Positions 32,258 to 40,870 are shown, numbered from the stretch's first letter. The stretch is DNA of 64,000 nt from Mycobacterium sp. SMC-8 (GCF_025263565.1 NZ_CP079865.1:1860001-1924000); one strand, 5' to 3'. Numbers and translations are program-made. The notes: a model not told the origin generated them from the sequence alone.

Positions 32258-32981
32258 CGCAATCGAGAAATCCGGCTCGCTGAGAATCGCGCTGTGGTGC
32301 AACTGGATCTTCGTGGCCCTCACCGCCGTCGGCTGGTTGGGCATCGCGCACTTCTGGGCGCCGGCACGGGCGGACTTGGGCATGGAGGCCACCAGAATCT
32401 GGTTCACCGAGAGCCACCGCTGGGGGGTGATCGTCGGCTGCACCCTGTTCTACATCGCGGCCGGGATTCTCACCCCGGGATCCATCGCGTTCGGCATGAT
32501 GCTGTCCAGGATCGAGGGCCGGCACCCGGTGTGGTCCTTCACCACCGCGGTGTGCGGAGTGTTCATCTCGCTGATCGTGTTCCTGAACTGCTGCGCGTGG
32601 ATCGTGGCCGCCTACCGGCCCGAGTTCGGTGCGGACGTGGTGCAGTCCTGGTACGACTGGGCGTGGTTCGCATTTCTGCTCGGGTGGATCTATCTGGCGG
32701 TCGAGATGGCCGCCAGCGCAGTGGTGGAACTGATGGACGACCGGCCGGCCCCGATGATCCCACGCTGGTTCACCTGGCTGACCCTGTTCGGGGCGGTGTC
32801 CATCTTCACCGCCGCCGGTCCTGCCTTCTTCAAGAGTGGCCCCTTTGCCTACCACGGCCTGCTGGCCTTCTACATGCCCGTCGCGGTGTGGGGCCTATAC
32901 CTCGTGGTGACAACGGGATTCATGCTCAAAGAGCTCAACCGAGATGCCGGCCGGCCGGCGCAGGTGGTCTCGGCGACCTGA
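32232..32981 (+). CDS. Multi-pass membrane protein of unknown function
   Basis: This 249-residue protein has about six or seven hydrophobic helices and charged loops such as HFWAPARADLGMEATR near residue 40. I do not recognise a family. The GTG at 32232 and a second in-frame GTG at 32253 lie in the two copies of a tandem repeat, so the protein may begin at either. It is third in the oxidase-subunit-like operon and probably belongs to the same membrane assembly. It converges on the P450 gene. Confidence 0.75.
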   Translation: MSQRGVPVAAIEKSGSLRIALWCNWIFVALTAVGWLGIAHFWAPARADLGMEATRIWFTESHRWGVIVGCTLFYIAAGILTPGSIAFGMMLSRIEGRHPVWSFTTAVCGVFISLIVFLNCCAWIVAAYRPEFGADVVQSWYDWAWFAFLLGWIYLAVEMAASAVVELMDDRPAPMIPRWFTWLTLFGAVSIFTAAGPAFFKSGPFAYHGLLAFYMPVAVWGLYLVVTTGFMLKELNRDAGRPAQVVSAT

Positions 32982-32990
32982 CGGGCTTTG

Positions 32991-34259
32991 TCAGGACTTC
33001 TTCTTATCCGGTGTCCAGGTGGCGGGAAGCCGCTTGACGCCGTTCATGAAGTTCGACAGCAGCAGATCGGGTTCGCCGACTTCCAGGTTCGGCATGCGGT
33101 GGTAGATCTCGCGCATCTGCGCCTTGAGAACCTCGCGGCCGAGGATGTGGCCGAGGCAGTAGTGCGGTCCGCCGGCACCGAAGGACTGGTGCGGGTTGTG
33201 CTTCTCGTCGCGGGTGATGTCCATCTGCTCGGAGTTCTCGAAGACGTCCTCGTCGCGGTTGCTCGCGTAGTACCACATGACGACCTTGTCGCCTTCCTTG
33301 ATGGTGACGTCGTCGAGTTGGTAGTCCTGGGTCGCGGTGCGGCGGAAGTGCATCAGCGGCGGCTCCATCCGCAGCGACTCGTTGACCGCGTCGTCGACCC
33401 GGTTGTCGAAGTCGCCCATCAGGAGCTCGAGCTGAGCGGGGTTCTCCTGGAACAGGTTCAGGGTGTGTGCCATCGCGTGCCGAGTGGTGTCGTTGGCACC
33501 GGCCGCCAGCAGGGCGAAGAACACGCCGACCTCGTTCTGGGAGAGTTTGTTGCCCTCGTACTGAGCCTCGGCGACCCAGGTCAACAGATCCTCGCCGGGA
33601 TTCTTGATCCGTTCCGGCACCAGCTCGTGCGCCAGGTTGGCGAGCTTCTGCGACGCATCGGCGAACACCATCAGCGGCGACCCGATGTGCGCGTACTCGG
33701 GGTCGTTCCAGCAGGCGAACTGCTCCGCGGCGTCCATCGTGTACTGGATCTGGTCGCTGTCGGTGATCCCCAGCATGCTGCAGAAGACCCGCCCCGGCAC
33801 CTCTTTGGTGATCAGTTCGCACAGATCCCCTTCCCCGAGCGGGGCCACGTCGTCCACGATGCTCCTGACGATGCCGCCGATTTTGTCCGACATCTTCCGG
33901 ATGTTGCGGGGGGTGAACGCCACCGTGACGATGTTGCGCATCTCGGTGTGTCGCGGCGGATCCGTCACGATGAACGACAGCATGTCCTCGAGCTGGGGAA
34001 AGTCGTCGATGAACACACCCTCGGCTGAACTGAAGACCTCGACGTTGCGGGACACCTCCCGCAGGTGGCGGTGTTTGACCAGCGACCAGAAACCCTTGGC
34101 GTTCTGCAGGTTCGGGTCCAGGGACTCGGGCGCGTCGTTCCAGCTGATCGGCCTGTTGTTGCGAAGCCACCGGAACGCTTCGTGGCGGTAGGCCCGCGGC
34201 TTGGCCCAGAACTCCAGGGAGTTCAAACGGGTGTCGATGCTTTCGGTCGAAACGCTCAT
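32991..34259 (-). CDS. Cytochrome P450
   Basis: This 422-residue monooxygenase has the heme-thiolate loop FGAGGPHYCLGHILG, the I-helix LLAAGANDTTRHAM with the Asp-Thr pair, and the ExxR motif in NESLRMEPP. The length and soluble N-terminus are typical of bacterial class I P450s that take electrons from a ferredoxin; a 3Fe-4S ferredoxin gene lies at 35404-35616. The ATG is at 34259. A CRP-like site lies about 70 bases upstream. The substrate is unknown; the ring or side-chain hydroxylation of a terpenoid or steroid-like compound would fit. Confidence 0.95.
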   Translation of the reverse strand: MSVSTESIDTRLNSLEFWAKPRAYRHEAFRWLRNNRPISWNDAPESLDPNLQNAKGFWSLVKHRHLREVSRNVEVFSSAEGVFIDDFPQLEDMLSFIVTDPPRHTEMRNIVTVAFTPRNIRKMSDKIGGIVRSIVDDVAPLGEGDLCELITKEVPGRVFCSMLGITDSDQIQYTMDAAEQFACWNDPEYAHIGSPLMVFADASQKLANLAHELVPERIKNPGEDLLTWVAEAQYEGNKLSQNEVGVFFALLAAGANDTTRHAMAHTLNLFQENPAQLELLMGDFDNRVDDAVNESLRMEPPLMHFRRTATQDYQLDDVTIKEGDKVVMWYYASNRDEDVFENSEQMDITRDEKHNPHQSFGAGGPHYCLGHILGREVLKAQMREIYHRMPNLEVGEPDLLLSNFMNGVKRLPATWTPDKKKS

Positions 34260-34327
34260 CGGATGTTCCTCACTTCTCGGGCCGGGCATGCGTCGCTGAT
34301 GACCGGTCCAAACGAGGGTATGGATTG

Positions 34328-34343
34328 TGTGACCGCTGACACA
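34328..34343 (+). promoter_or_regulatory. CRP-like site upstream of the P450 gene
   Basis: TGTGA-CCGCTG-ACACA has a perfect left half and a near match on the right to the mycobacterial CRP pattern. It lies 69-84 bases before the P450 start, in the divergence-free gap from 34260 to 34399. Confidence 0.45.
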
Positions 34344-34399
34344 TCGGCTGATGGGGTCAACTTTGTGTTCCGGAAGTGGGAGGCCCACCGTTGCCGGCG

Positions 34400-35317
34400 C
34401 TAGGTAAGCGAGGTGAAGAGCCGCCGGTACCGGGCCACGGCATCGGTTCGGTTGCCAGCGCCCAGTTTGCCCATGATGTGGCGCAGGTGTGACTTGACGG
34501 TTCCCTCGGAGATGAACAACCGTCCGGCGATCTGCGCGTTGGTTTTACCCTCGGCCAGCAGGTTTAGGACCTGACGCTCCCTGCGGGTCAGCTGTTCGGT
34601 GTCGGGTCCGCCGAGGGCGTGGACGTCGGCGGGCTCCGGTGGTCGAGGCGGCGGGACATCGGCGCCGAGGTCACCGTCGAGGAATCCGGTGAGCGCGTCG
34701 ACCACCCGGTGGTAATCGGACGCGCCGCTTTGCATCGCGTGCAGGCGTTCCAGCGCGAGGTTGCGCTCCATGATCGCTCCTAGGCCCTCGGCGAACACCC
34801 CGAGCACGTCACGGTCCGAGGGTCCGACGTCCCCGGATTCGGTGGGAGCGTCGGCGTGCAACAGGGCGACGGGTGACTGCCACAGGTAGACCGGCGCCGC
34901 GATGTAGACCTCGGGTTTGATGACGGCGACCAGCGGTGCGTTCACGCGTGGGTCTGACTGCGGACGGTTGACCAGGATAGGCGCCTTGGCTCGCAGCATC
35001 GAGCTTTCCGGCAGCGGCTGACAGATCCGGCGGGGGTGGGCGCGTCCCACCTTGAGCAGCGCCGCCGTCAGTGCCGTGTCGCCGGTGGTATGTGCGGAGC
35101 GGACCAGCCACATGTTGTGCCGGACCAGGGAGAACAGCACCCTGCCGAACCCGGCACGGCACAACTCGACCGGAATACGCTCGGCCAGTTCACCGTTGGT
35201 GTTCACACCGCGCAGCCGGGCCAGGGCGTCGGAGGTGGCGGCCGGCCGTCTCGCCGGCGGCACCGCGCCGACGTAGCCGGGGTCGACCGACTCCGGTGCC
35301 CGGTTCAGGGCTGTCAC
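34400..35317 (-). CDS. GAF-LuxR transcriptional regulator
   Basis: This 305-residue regulator has a GAF-like sensor region, with EVYIAAPVYLWQSPVALLHAD, and a C-terminal LuxR HTH, LTRRERQVLNLLAEG then TVKSHLRHIMGKLGAGNR. I choose the GTG at 35317; the frame is open further upstream, but the P450-side orientation gives no reason to use it. A CCCC-N4-GGGG-type site lies 39-50 bases upstream, so it may be autoregulated. It is likely a regulator of the P450/ferredoxin block. Confidence 0.88.
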   Translation of the reverse strand: MTALNRAPESVDPGYVGAVPPARRPAATSDALARLRGVNTNGELAERIPVELCRAGFGRVLFSLVRHNMWLVRSAHTTGDTALTAALLKVGRAHPRRICQPLPESSMLRAKAPILVNRPQSDPRVNAPLVAVIKPEVYIAAPVYLWQSPVALLHADAPTESGDVGPSDRDVLGVFAEGLGAIMERNLALERLHAMQSGASDYHRVVDALTGFLDGDLGADVPPPRPPEPADVHALGGPDTEQLTRRERQVLNLLAEGKTNAQIAGRLFISEGTVKSHLRHIMGKLGAGNRTDAVARYRRLFTSLT

Positions 35318-35355
35318 GGGTGCGACGTTATCCGGGCCCCGGCGCGTCCCGCATC

Positions 35356-35367
35356 TCCCAAGAGGGG
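35356..35367. promoter_or_regulatory. TCCC-N4-GGGG motif, shared promoter element
   Basis: TCCC-AAGA-GGGG lies 39-50 bases before the LuxR gene start on the minus strand. Confidence 0.4.
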
Positions 35368-35403
35368 TAACTGTTCTCCACCCGCCTGTGGCGAGGGCCG
35401 GTG

Positions 35404-35616
35404 TCAGGCGTCGATGACCTGGATCGACTGGGTCGGGCAACTCGCGGCCGCTTCTTCGACCTCGGCCCGTCGGGCCGGTTCGACGGTGCCCCGTAGCAGC
35501 GTCATCTGCCCGTCGCCGCCGTCGGCGATCTCGAAGAAGTCGGGTGCGTGCATTTCGCAGAGCCCGATCCCCGCACACGTCGAGCGGTTGAAGATGATCC
35601 GTCCCGCGGCTGCCAT
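35404..35616 (-). CDS. [3Fe-4S]-type ferredoxin
   Basis: This 70-residue ferredoxin has three cluster Cys, Cys14 and Cys20 in STCAGIGLCEMH and one in SCPTQSI near residue 60. The missing fourth Cys points to a 3Fe-4S cluster, as in actinobacterial P450 electron donors. It would pass electrons from a reductase to the nearby P450, although a LuxR gene lies between them. The ATG is at 35616. No reductase gene is adjacent. Confidence 0.92.
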   Translation of the reverse strand: MAAAGRIIFNRSTCAGIGLCEMHAPDFFEIADGGDGQMTLLRGTVEPARRAEVEEAAASCPTQSIQVIDA

Positions 35617-35693
35617 GGCCGCCTCCTTCTCGAAGTCAAGGACATCGCGCGTCCTGATGCCACTACAGCACCGGCCGCCGCTCGTCGACAGCC

Positions 35694-35727
35694 TCCAAAA
35701 GGGAGGTCTTTCGCATCCAAAGGGGGA
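35694..35727. promoter_or_regulatory. Two CTCC/ATCC-N4-GGGR motifs before the ferredoxin gene
   Basis: CTCC-AAAA-GGGA (35694-35705, in the palindrome CCTCC-AAAAG-GGAGG) and ATCC-AAAG-GGGG (35716-35727) form a pair spaced by 22 bases, 78-111 bases before the ferredoxin start. Confidence 0.45.
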
Positions 35728-35745
35728 TCGGGTCGGGTGCGACGG

Positions 35746-35964
35746 CTAGCCGAGGTAGACCCCGGGTGGCCCCGTAAGGTAGGACGCGGTCCACTTCCGC
35801 CAGCCGTCGGTGTGATCGGTGCTGTCGCCGAGTCGAATGCGCCGTACAAATTCCCCGGAATCAGTTGCGGTGCAGAGAATTTCGCCGCGCACGGTCGTCT
35901 TCACATCTGCCATCGACATGGTGTCGGGCAGAAAGATCTCGATGGATCTCCAGGCCTGGGACAT
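35746..35964 (-). CDS. Small hypothetical protein (72 aa)
   Basis: This 72-residue protein is soluble, with IEIFLPDTMSMADVKTTVRGEILC near its start and a Trp-rich WRKWTASYLTGPPG end. I do not recognise it. The ATG at 35964 has GGAGG nine bases upstream, which supports the start. It lies between the ferredoxin and MenB genes on the minus strand, with the shared motif upstream, so it may belong to the same regulon. Confidence 0.6.
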   Translation of the reverse strand: MSQAWRSIEIFLPDTMSMADVKTTVRGEILCTATDSGEFVRRIRLGDSTDHTDGWRKWTASYLTGPPGVYLG

Positions 35965-36053
35965 TGGTTGTTCCTCCGGGTCGGGCACTGGCCGTCGCTG
36001 TCGACGTTAACCGCGTCCTCGCGCCGTCGCGACACCCTTCCGGCTGACATCGC

Positions 36054-36098
36054 TGCCCCGAAGGGAGGTTAAATCGGTGCCCCGAAGGGAGGTTTAAT
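36054..36098 (+). repeat. Tandem 24-bp-period repeat before MenB
   Basis: TGCCCCGAAGGGAGGTTAAAT (split here: TGCCCCGAAGG, GAGGTTAAAT) at 36054-36074 is repeated with one change at 36078-36098. Each copy contains CCCC-GAAG-GGAG (36056-36067, 36080-36091) and a GGGAGG ribosome-binding-like run. The same unit could act both as operator and as translation signal. Confidence 0.7.
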
Positions 36099-36106
36099 TG
36101 CCACCC

Positions 36107-37021
36107 ATGACCGCGAACCCGTTCGATCCCAGTCTGTGGCAACCTGTTACCGGCTTCGAGGAACTCACCGACGTCACCTATCACCGGCACGTGCTCGGCG
36201 GCGCCGGCCAACCGACGGTGCGGGTGGCCTTCAACCGGCCCGAGGTGCGCAACGCATTTCGTCCCCATTCGGTCGACGAGTTGTACCGCGCGCTCGATCA
36301 CGCACGGATGTCCTCCGACATCGGGGTGGTGTTGCTGACCGGCAACGGTCCCTCACTCAAGGACGGTGGCTGGGCGTTCTGTTCAGGCGGAGATCAGCGC
36401 ATCCGGGGCCGCAGCGGTTACCAGTACGCATCCGGAGAGAGCGCTGACACCATCGATGCCGCTCGTGCCGGCCGACTGCACATCATGGAGGTGCAGCGGC
36501 TCATCCGGTTCATGCCAAAGGTGGTGATCTGCCTGGTCAACGGTTGGGCGGCCGGGGGAGGGCACAGCCTGCACGTCACCTGCGACCTGACGCTGGCCAG
36601 CCGCGAGCATGCCCGGTTCAAGCAGACCGACGCTGACGTCGGCAGCTTCGACGGCGGATACGGCAGCGCCTACCTGGCCAAACAGGTGGGCCAGAAGTTC
36701 GCCCGAGAGATCTTCTTCCTCGGTGAGCCCTACACGGCCGAGCAGATGCACGAAATGGGCGCGGTCAACCGCGTGGTCGACCACGCCGATCTGGAAACAG
36801 TCGGACTGGAGTGGGCCGCGAAGATCAACGGTAAATCGCCACAGGCCCAGCGCATGCTGAAGTTCGCGTTCAATCTGCTCGACGACGGACTGGTCGGCCA
36901 GCAGATCTTCGCCAGCGAGGCCACCCGGATGGCCTACATGACCGACGAGGCCGTCGAAGGCCGGGATGCCTTTCTGGAGAAGCGCGATCCGGACTGGAGT
37001 CGGTTCCCGCGCTACTTCTGA
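36107..37021 (+). CDS. menB: 1,4-dihydroxy-2-naphthoyl-CoA synthase (MenB)
   Basis: This crotonase-fold enzyme of about 304 residues catalyses the intramolecular Claisen ring closure that forms the naphthoquinone nucleus of menaquinone. It reads very close to M. tuberculosis MenB as I remember it: VAFNRPEVRNAFRP, WAFCSGGDQRIRGRSGYQYA, and the catalytic Asp/Ser in TDADVGSFDGGYGS. The ATG at 36107 is preferred; a TTG at 36098 sits five bases from GGGAGG and is also possible. No other men genes are near. It may be the house MenB or a paralogue with a BadI-like ring-opening role. Confidence 0.88.
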   Translation: MTANPFDPSLWQPVTGFEELTDVTYHRHVLGGAGQPTVRVAFNRPEVRNAFRPHSVDELYRALDHARMSSDIGVVLLTGNGPSLKDGGWAFCSGGDQRIRGRSGYQYASGESADTIDAARAGRLHIMEVQRLIRFMPKVVICLVNGWAAGGGHSLHVTCDLTLASREHARFKQTDADVGSFDGGYGSAYLAKQVGQKFAREIFFLGEPYTAEQMHEMGAVNRVVDHADLETVGLEWAAKINGKSPQAQRMLKFAFNLLDDGLVGQQIFASEATRMAYMTDEAVEGRDAFLEKRDPDWSRFPRYF

Positions 37022-37127
37022 GGAGGTATGCCGGCGATCGACGATTTCACCCTTCTGGAAGATGCGCCGCCACGGCGTCGGAAGTCACGATTGAGGGGCG
37101 AGATTTCTTTGAGCGAAAGGTGCGCCC

Positions 37128-38234
37128 GTGCGGACGAAGGCTGCGGTCCTGTGGGAACTCGGAGGCAAGTGGGAAGTCGACGAGGTCGACCTCGACCCGC
37201 CCAAGGTCGGGGAGGTGATGATCAAGCTGACCGCGAGCGGGTTGTGCCACTCGGACTACCACCTGGTCACCGGCGACATCCCGGTGGGGCTGCCCTATGT
37301 GGGCGGGCATGAGGGTGCGGGCGTCGTCGCCGAGGTCGGGCCCGGAGTCACCGATGTGGCCGTCGGCGACTCGGTGGTGCTCAGTTTCCTTCCGGCGTGT
37401 GGCAAGTGCTCGCACTGTGCCCGCGGCATGACGAACCTGTGCGACCTGGGTGCCCAGATCATCCAGGGTCCGCAACTCGACGGCACCTACCGCTTCCACG
37501 CCAAGGGCCGGGGCCTGGGTCAGATGTGCCTGCTCGGAACGTTTTCCGAGTACACCGTGGTGCCTATGGCCTCGGTGGTCAAGGTCGACGACGGCACCAA
37601 GCTGGACCGCGCCGCGGTGATCGGCTGCTGTGTGCCGACCGGGTTCGGCAGCGTGGTCAACACTGCCGGCGTGCGTCCCGGTGACGCCGTCGTGGTGATG
37701 GGTATCGGCGGCATCGGCGCCAATGCCCTGCAGGGCGCCAGGAGCGCCGGTGCACGCCACATCGTGGCCATCGACCCGGTGGAGTACAAGCGCGAACAGG
37801 CGAGGATCTTCGGCGCCACCCACGCGGTATCCGATGTCGGCGAGGCGTTGGCCCTGGTCACCGACCTGACCCGCGGCGTGATGGCCGATGCGTGCGTCAT
37901 CACCACCGACCACGCGGAGTCGGCCTACGTGGCGGAGGCGCTGAGCCTTGTCGGCCGACGCGGCAAGGTGATCGTCACCGCCATCGGTCATCCCACCGAC
38001 GTGGCCATGGGCGGCTCGTTGTTCGAGTTGACGCTCTACGAAAAGTCGATTCACGGTTCGCTTTTCGGGTCGTCCAACCCGCGCCACGACATCCCGCGTT
38101 ACCTGGAGATGTACAACCTCGGTGAGCTCAAGCTCGACGAGTTGATCACCCGGGAGTACACCCTCGAGGAGATCAACGAGGGCTACGCGGACATGCTGGG
38201 AGGCCGCAATATCCGGGGTGTGATCCGGTTCTGA
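37128..38234 (+). CDS. NDMA-dependent zinc alcohol dehydrogenase
   Basis: This 368-residue medium-chain dehydrogenase has the catalytic zinc residues in GLCHSDYHL and GGHEGAGVV, structural-zinc Cys in LPACGKCSHCARGMTNLC, and the NAD fold VMGIGGIGANALQG. The motif pattern matches the actinobacterial NDMA-dependent (TIGR03989-like) group, whose NAD stays bound and is thought to be recycled by the mycofactocin system. The GTG is at 37128 after GAAAGG. It would oxidise an alcohol made by a P450 to the aldehyde or ketone. Confidence 0.92.
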   Translation: MRTKAAVLWELGGKWEVDEVDLDPPKVGEVMIKLTASGLCHSDYHLVTGDIPVGLPYVGGHEGAGVVAEVGPGVTDVAVGDSVVLSFLPACGKCSHCARGMTNLCDLGAQIIQGPQLDGTYRFHAKGRGLGQMCLLGTFSEYTVVPMASVVKVDDGTKLDRAAVIGCCVPTGFGSVVNTAGVRPGDAVVVMGIGGIGANALQGARSAGARHIVAIDPVEYKREQARIFGATHAVSDVGEALALVTDLTRGVMADACVITTDHAESAYVAEALSLVGRRGKVIVTAIGHPTDVAMGGSLFELTLYEKSIHGSLFGSSNPRHDIPRYLEMYNLGELKLDELITREYTLEEINEGYADMLGGRNIRGVIRF

Positions 38235-39386
38235 TCAGCCGGCGTTCGCGCCGGTCGTCGAGATCAGCCGGTGGTACCGGGCCACCGCCTCGGTTCGGTT
38301 GGTGGCGCCCAGCTTGCGCAGGATGTGCTTGACGTGTGACTTCACTGTGCCCTCGGTGACAAACAGGCCGGCCGCGATCTGGGCGTTTGTCTTGCCGGAA
38401 GCCAGGTTTCGCAGCACATCCCACTCGCGATGGGTGAGTCGTTCGGCGCGCGTGTCGGACAGCGGCCCGGCATGGGTCCGGCCCGGCGCAACATTGTCCG
38501 AACCCCGGTCGGCGGTGTCGAGCAGGTCGGCGGTGAAGTCCTCGGCGATCGCGTTGACGCCGGCGAGGTAGTCGCTGGTGGCACGGCGCACCGCCTGCAG
38601 TCGCTCCATCAGCTGGGCGCGTTCGATCGCCAGCCCGAGGCCTTCGGCGTAGGTGCCCAGTGCGCAGCGGTCGAATTCGTCGACCGTGCTGTCGACATCA
38701 CGATCCGCGTGGATCATCGCCACGGGCTCACCCCAGGCGAGGACCGGCGCGGCGACGTAGCTGCGGGTGCCGGTGTATCGGATGAACTCGGTGTGTACCC
38801 GCGGATTGGACTGCGGGTCGTCGATGACGATCGGGGCGCAGCGCCGGACCATCTCGCTCTCCAGTAGCGGTCCGTTCAGGCGCCGCGGATGGGCCTGGCC
38901 GATCTCGACCAGCGCCGCGCCGAACTCCGGGTCGTCGACGGCGAAGCCGGACCGGGCCAGCCAGGTGCCCTGCTCGATTCTGGAGAACAACGCGCGGCGG
39001 AAGCCGATCCGCCGCGCTTCGATCGGGGCCCGTTCGGTCAGGGCGCTGGTGGAGGGGGCGTTGCGCAGCGCCGTAAGCGCCTCGCGGGCTCCGGTGGCGA
39101 CGTCGGCGCGCCGCTCCAGAAGCGCGTCCTTGACGCCGGCCTGGGCCGCCAACGAATCGAGCACGAGGGCGGCAGCGCGGTATGCCGGCGGTTCGTCGGA
39201 GCCGAGTTCCAGGCGCCGGGCAAGAGCTTGGCGCACAGCCTCGAGGGCCCAGTCACTGCCCTCGAGGTCGTCGTCGCCCAGTGCGGGCAGCAGATCGTCG
39301 TCGCAGAGCAGGTGAGCTGCCGCGCTGACGATTTCCCGGACACACTCGACGTAGGCGTTGTCCGCGTGGCGCGTGGGTGCTGACAT
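38235..39386 (-). CDS. GAF-LuxR transcriptional regulator
   Basis: This 383-residue regulator has an N-terminal helical part, a GAF-like region (TRSYVAAPVLAWGEPVAMIHAD) and a LuxR HTH, LTHREWDVLRNLASG and [18 protein letters not shown]. It is the longest match to the second LuxR at 20201-21379 by layout. Its stop directly abuts the ADH stop. It is followed upstream by the aldehyde dehydrogenase on the same strand, 13 bases away, so it may be part of that operon and be under the same FadR/CRP-like control. Confidence 0.88.
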   Translation of the reverse strand: MSAPTRHADNAYVECVREIVSAAAHLLCDDDLLPALGDDDLEGSDWALEAVRQALARRLELGSDEPPAYRAAALVLDSLAAQAGVKDALLERRADVATGAREALTALRNAPSTSALTERAPIEARRIGFRRALFSRIEQGTWLARSGFAVDDPEFGAALVEIGQAHPRRLNGPLLESEMVRRCAPIVIDDPQSNPRVHTEFIRYTGTRSYVAAPVLAWGEPVAMIHADRDVDSTVDEFDRCALGTYAEGLGLAIERAQLMERLQAVRRATSDYLAGVNAIAEDFTADLLDTADRGSDNVAPGRTHAGPLSDTRAERLTHREWDVLRNLASGKTNAQIAAGLFVTEGTVKSHVKHILRKLGATNRTEAVARYHRLISTTGANAG

Positions 39387-39399
39387 CTCGCTCCTCCGA

Positions 39400-40848
39400 T
39401 CAGGCCGGTGGCAGGTAGATCGTCTTGTAGACCTGGAAGGCGTCCAATCCCTCCGGGCCCAGTTCGCGGCCGATGCCGCTGTCCTTGATGCCGCCGAACG
39501 GGGCGACCGGGTCGTTGGTGTAGTGGTTCACCCCGACCGTGCCGGACCGCACCTTGTGCGCGACGGCGGTGGCCCGCTCGACGTCGGAGGACCACACGGT
39601 GCCGCCGAGTCCGTAGTTGCTGTCATTGGCGATGGCGATCGCTTCGGATTCGTTCTCGTAGGGGATGACCGACAGCACCGGGCCGAAGATCTCCTCGCAG
39701 GACACCTGCGAGGTGTTGGTCATGTCGGCGAAAACGGTCGGCTCGACGTACCAGCCCCGATCGAGGCCCTTCGGGCGACCGCCGCCGGTGGTCAGGCGGC
39801 CCTCCTGCTTGCCCTTGGCGATGTAGCCCTCCACCCGGTCGCGCTGGCGGCTGGACACCAGCGGGCCGATCTTGGTCTCCGGATCCAGCGGGTCACCGAT
39901 GGTCAGGCTGCCTGCCAGGGCAGTGACGGTATCGACGATCTCGGCGTAGCGGCTGCGCGGCGCCAGCACCCGGGTGTTCAGCCAACAAATCTGCCCGTTG
40001 TTGAGCAGCGTGACGCCGAAGAAGGACTCGATATTGGCGCCCAGGTCCGCGTCGTCGAGGACGATCGCCGCGGACTTACCACCCAATTCCAGGGTGACCG
40101 GGCGCAGCAGCCGGCCGCAGGTCTCGCCGATCGCGCGGCCGGCGGCGGTGGATCCGGTGAAGGAGACCTTGTCGATGCTGGGGTGGGCCACCAGATAGGC
40201 ACCGAGGTCGCGGCCGCCGGGTATCACGTTGAGGACGCCTGCGGGCAGCCCTGCGGCCAGGGCTGCCTCGGCCATCAGGAAAGCGTCGAGAACCGTCTCC
40301 TCAGCCGGCTTGAGCACCATGGTGCAGCCGGCGGCCAGCGCGGGCGCGATCTTCAGGAACGAGATGCCTTGCGGCACATTCCACGGGGTGATGGCGGCGA
40401 CGACCCCGACCGGCTGTCGGGACACCAGCGCGGTCCCGCCGAGCATCCCGGGCCGGGCGTCCTCGGCGGGTGTGGCTGTCATGATGCCGCTGTAGTAGCG
40501 CAGCAGCAGCGGAGGGAACCCGGCCTCGAACTGCTGGGCCAACCAAATCGGCATGCCGTTCTGCATCGACACTCGTCGGGCGGTCTCCTCGCCGCGGGCC
40601 TCCAGTTCGGCGGCGAAGCGCTCGAGAACCTCGCCGCGCCGCGACGGGCTCCAGGTCGACCAGCCGTCGGGGTCGTCGAACGCACGCCGGGCGGAGGCCA
40701 CCGCGGCGTCGACATCGGTTTCGCTGCCGCGGGGCACCGAACCGATCTGCTGCTCGGTGCTGGGGGAGAAGACCTCGATGGTCTCACTCTTGGCGGGGTC
40801 CTCCCATTGACCTCCGATGTAGAGCTGGCGGTAGTCAATCGTCGGCAT
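39400..40848 (-). CDS. Aldehyde dehydrogenase
   Basis: This 482-residue enzyme has FTGSTAAGRAIGE for cofactor binding, the catalytic Glu in VTLELGGKSAAIV and the region LLNNGQICWLNTRVL that holds the nucleophilic Cys. The ATG at 40848 has GGAGG five bases upstream. A CRP-like site and a perfect FadR-like palindrome lie 23-93 bases upstream, so it is probably expressed with the second island. It would oxidise the aldehyde from the neighbouring ADH or from the P450. Confidence 0.93.
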   Translation of the reverse strand: MPTIDYRQLYIGGQWEDPAKSETIEVFSPSTEQQIGSVPRGSETDVDAAVASARRAFDDPDGWSTWSPSRRGEVLERFAAELEARGEETARRVSMQNGMPIWLAQQFEAGFPPLLLRYYSGIMTATPAEDARPGMLGGTALVSRQPVGVVAAITPWNVPQGISFLKIAPALAAGCTMVLKPAEETVLDAFLMAEAALAAGLPAGVLNVIPGGRDLGAYLVAHPSIDKVSFTGSTAAGRAIGETCGRLLRPVTLELGGKSAAIVLDDADLGANIESFFGVTLLNNGQICWLNTRVLAPRSRYAEIVDTVTALAGSLTIGDPLDPETKIGPLVSSRQRDRVEGYIAKGKQEGRLTTGGGRPKGLDRGWYVEPTVFADMTNTSQVSCEEIFGPVLSVIPYENESEAIAIANDSNYGLGGTVWSSDVERATAVAHKVRSGTVGVNHYTNDPVAPFGGIKDSGIGRELGPEGLDAFQVYKTIYLPPA

Positions 40849-40870
40849 CCGAACCTCCGGGGGTTTACGT

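Noticed and set aside
37028..37312. Short plus-strand ORF after menB with AGGAGG just before ATG
   Set aside because: The spacing of one base is too short for initiation and the frame overlaps the start of the alcohol dehydrogenase by about 185 bases.
40851..40862. CCTCCGGGGG before the aldehyde dehydrogenase as another shared-motif copy
   Set aside because: On the coding strand it is the GGAGG ribosome binding site five bases from the ATG.
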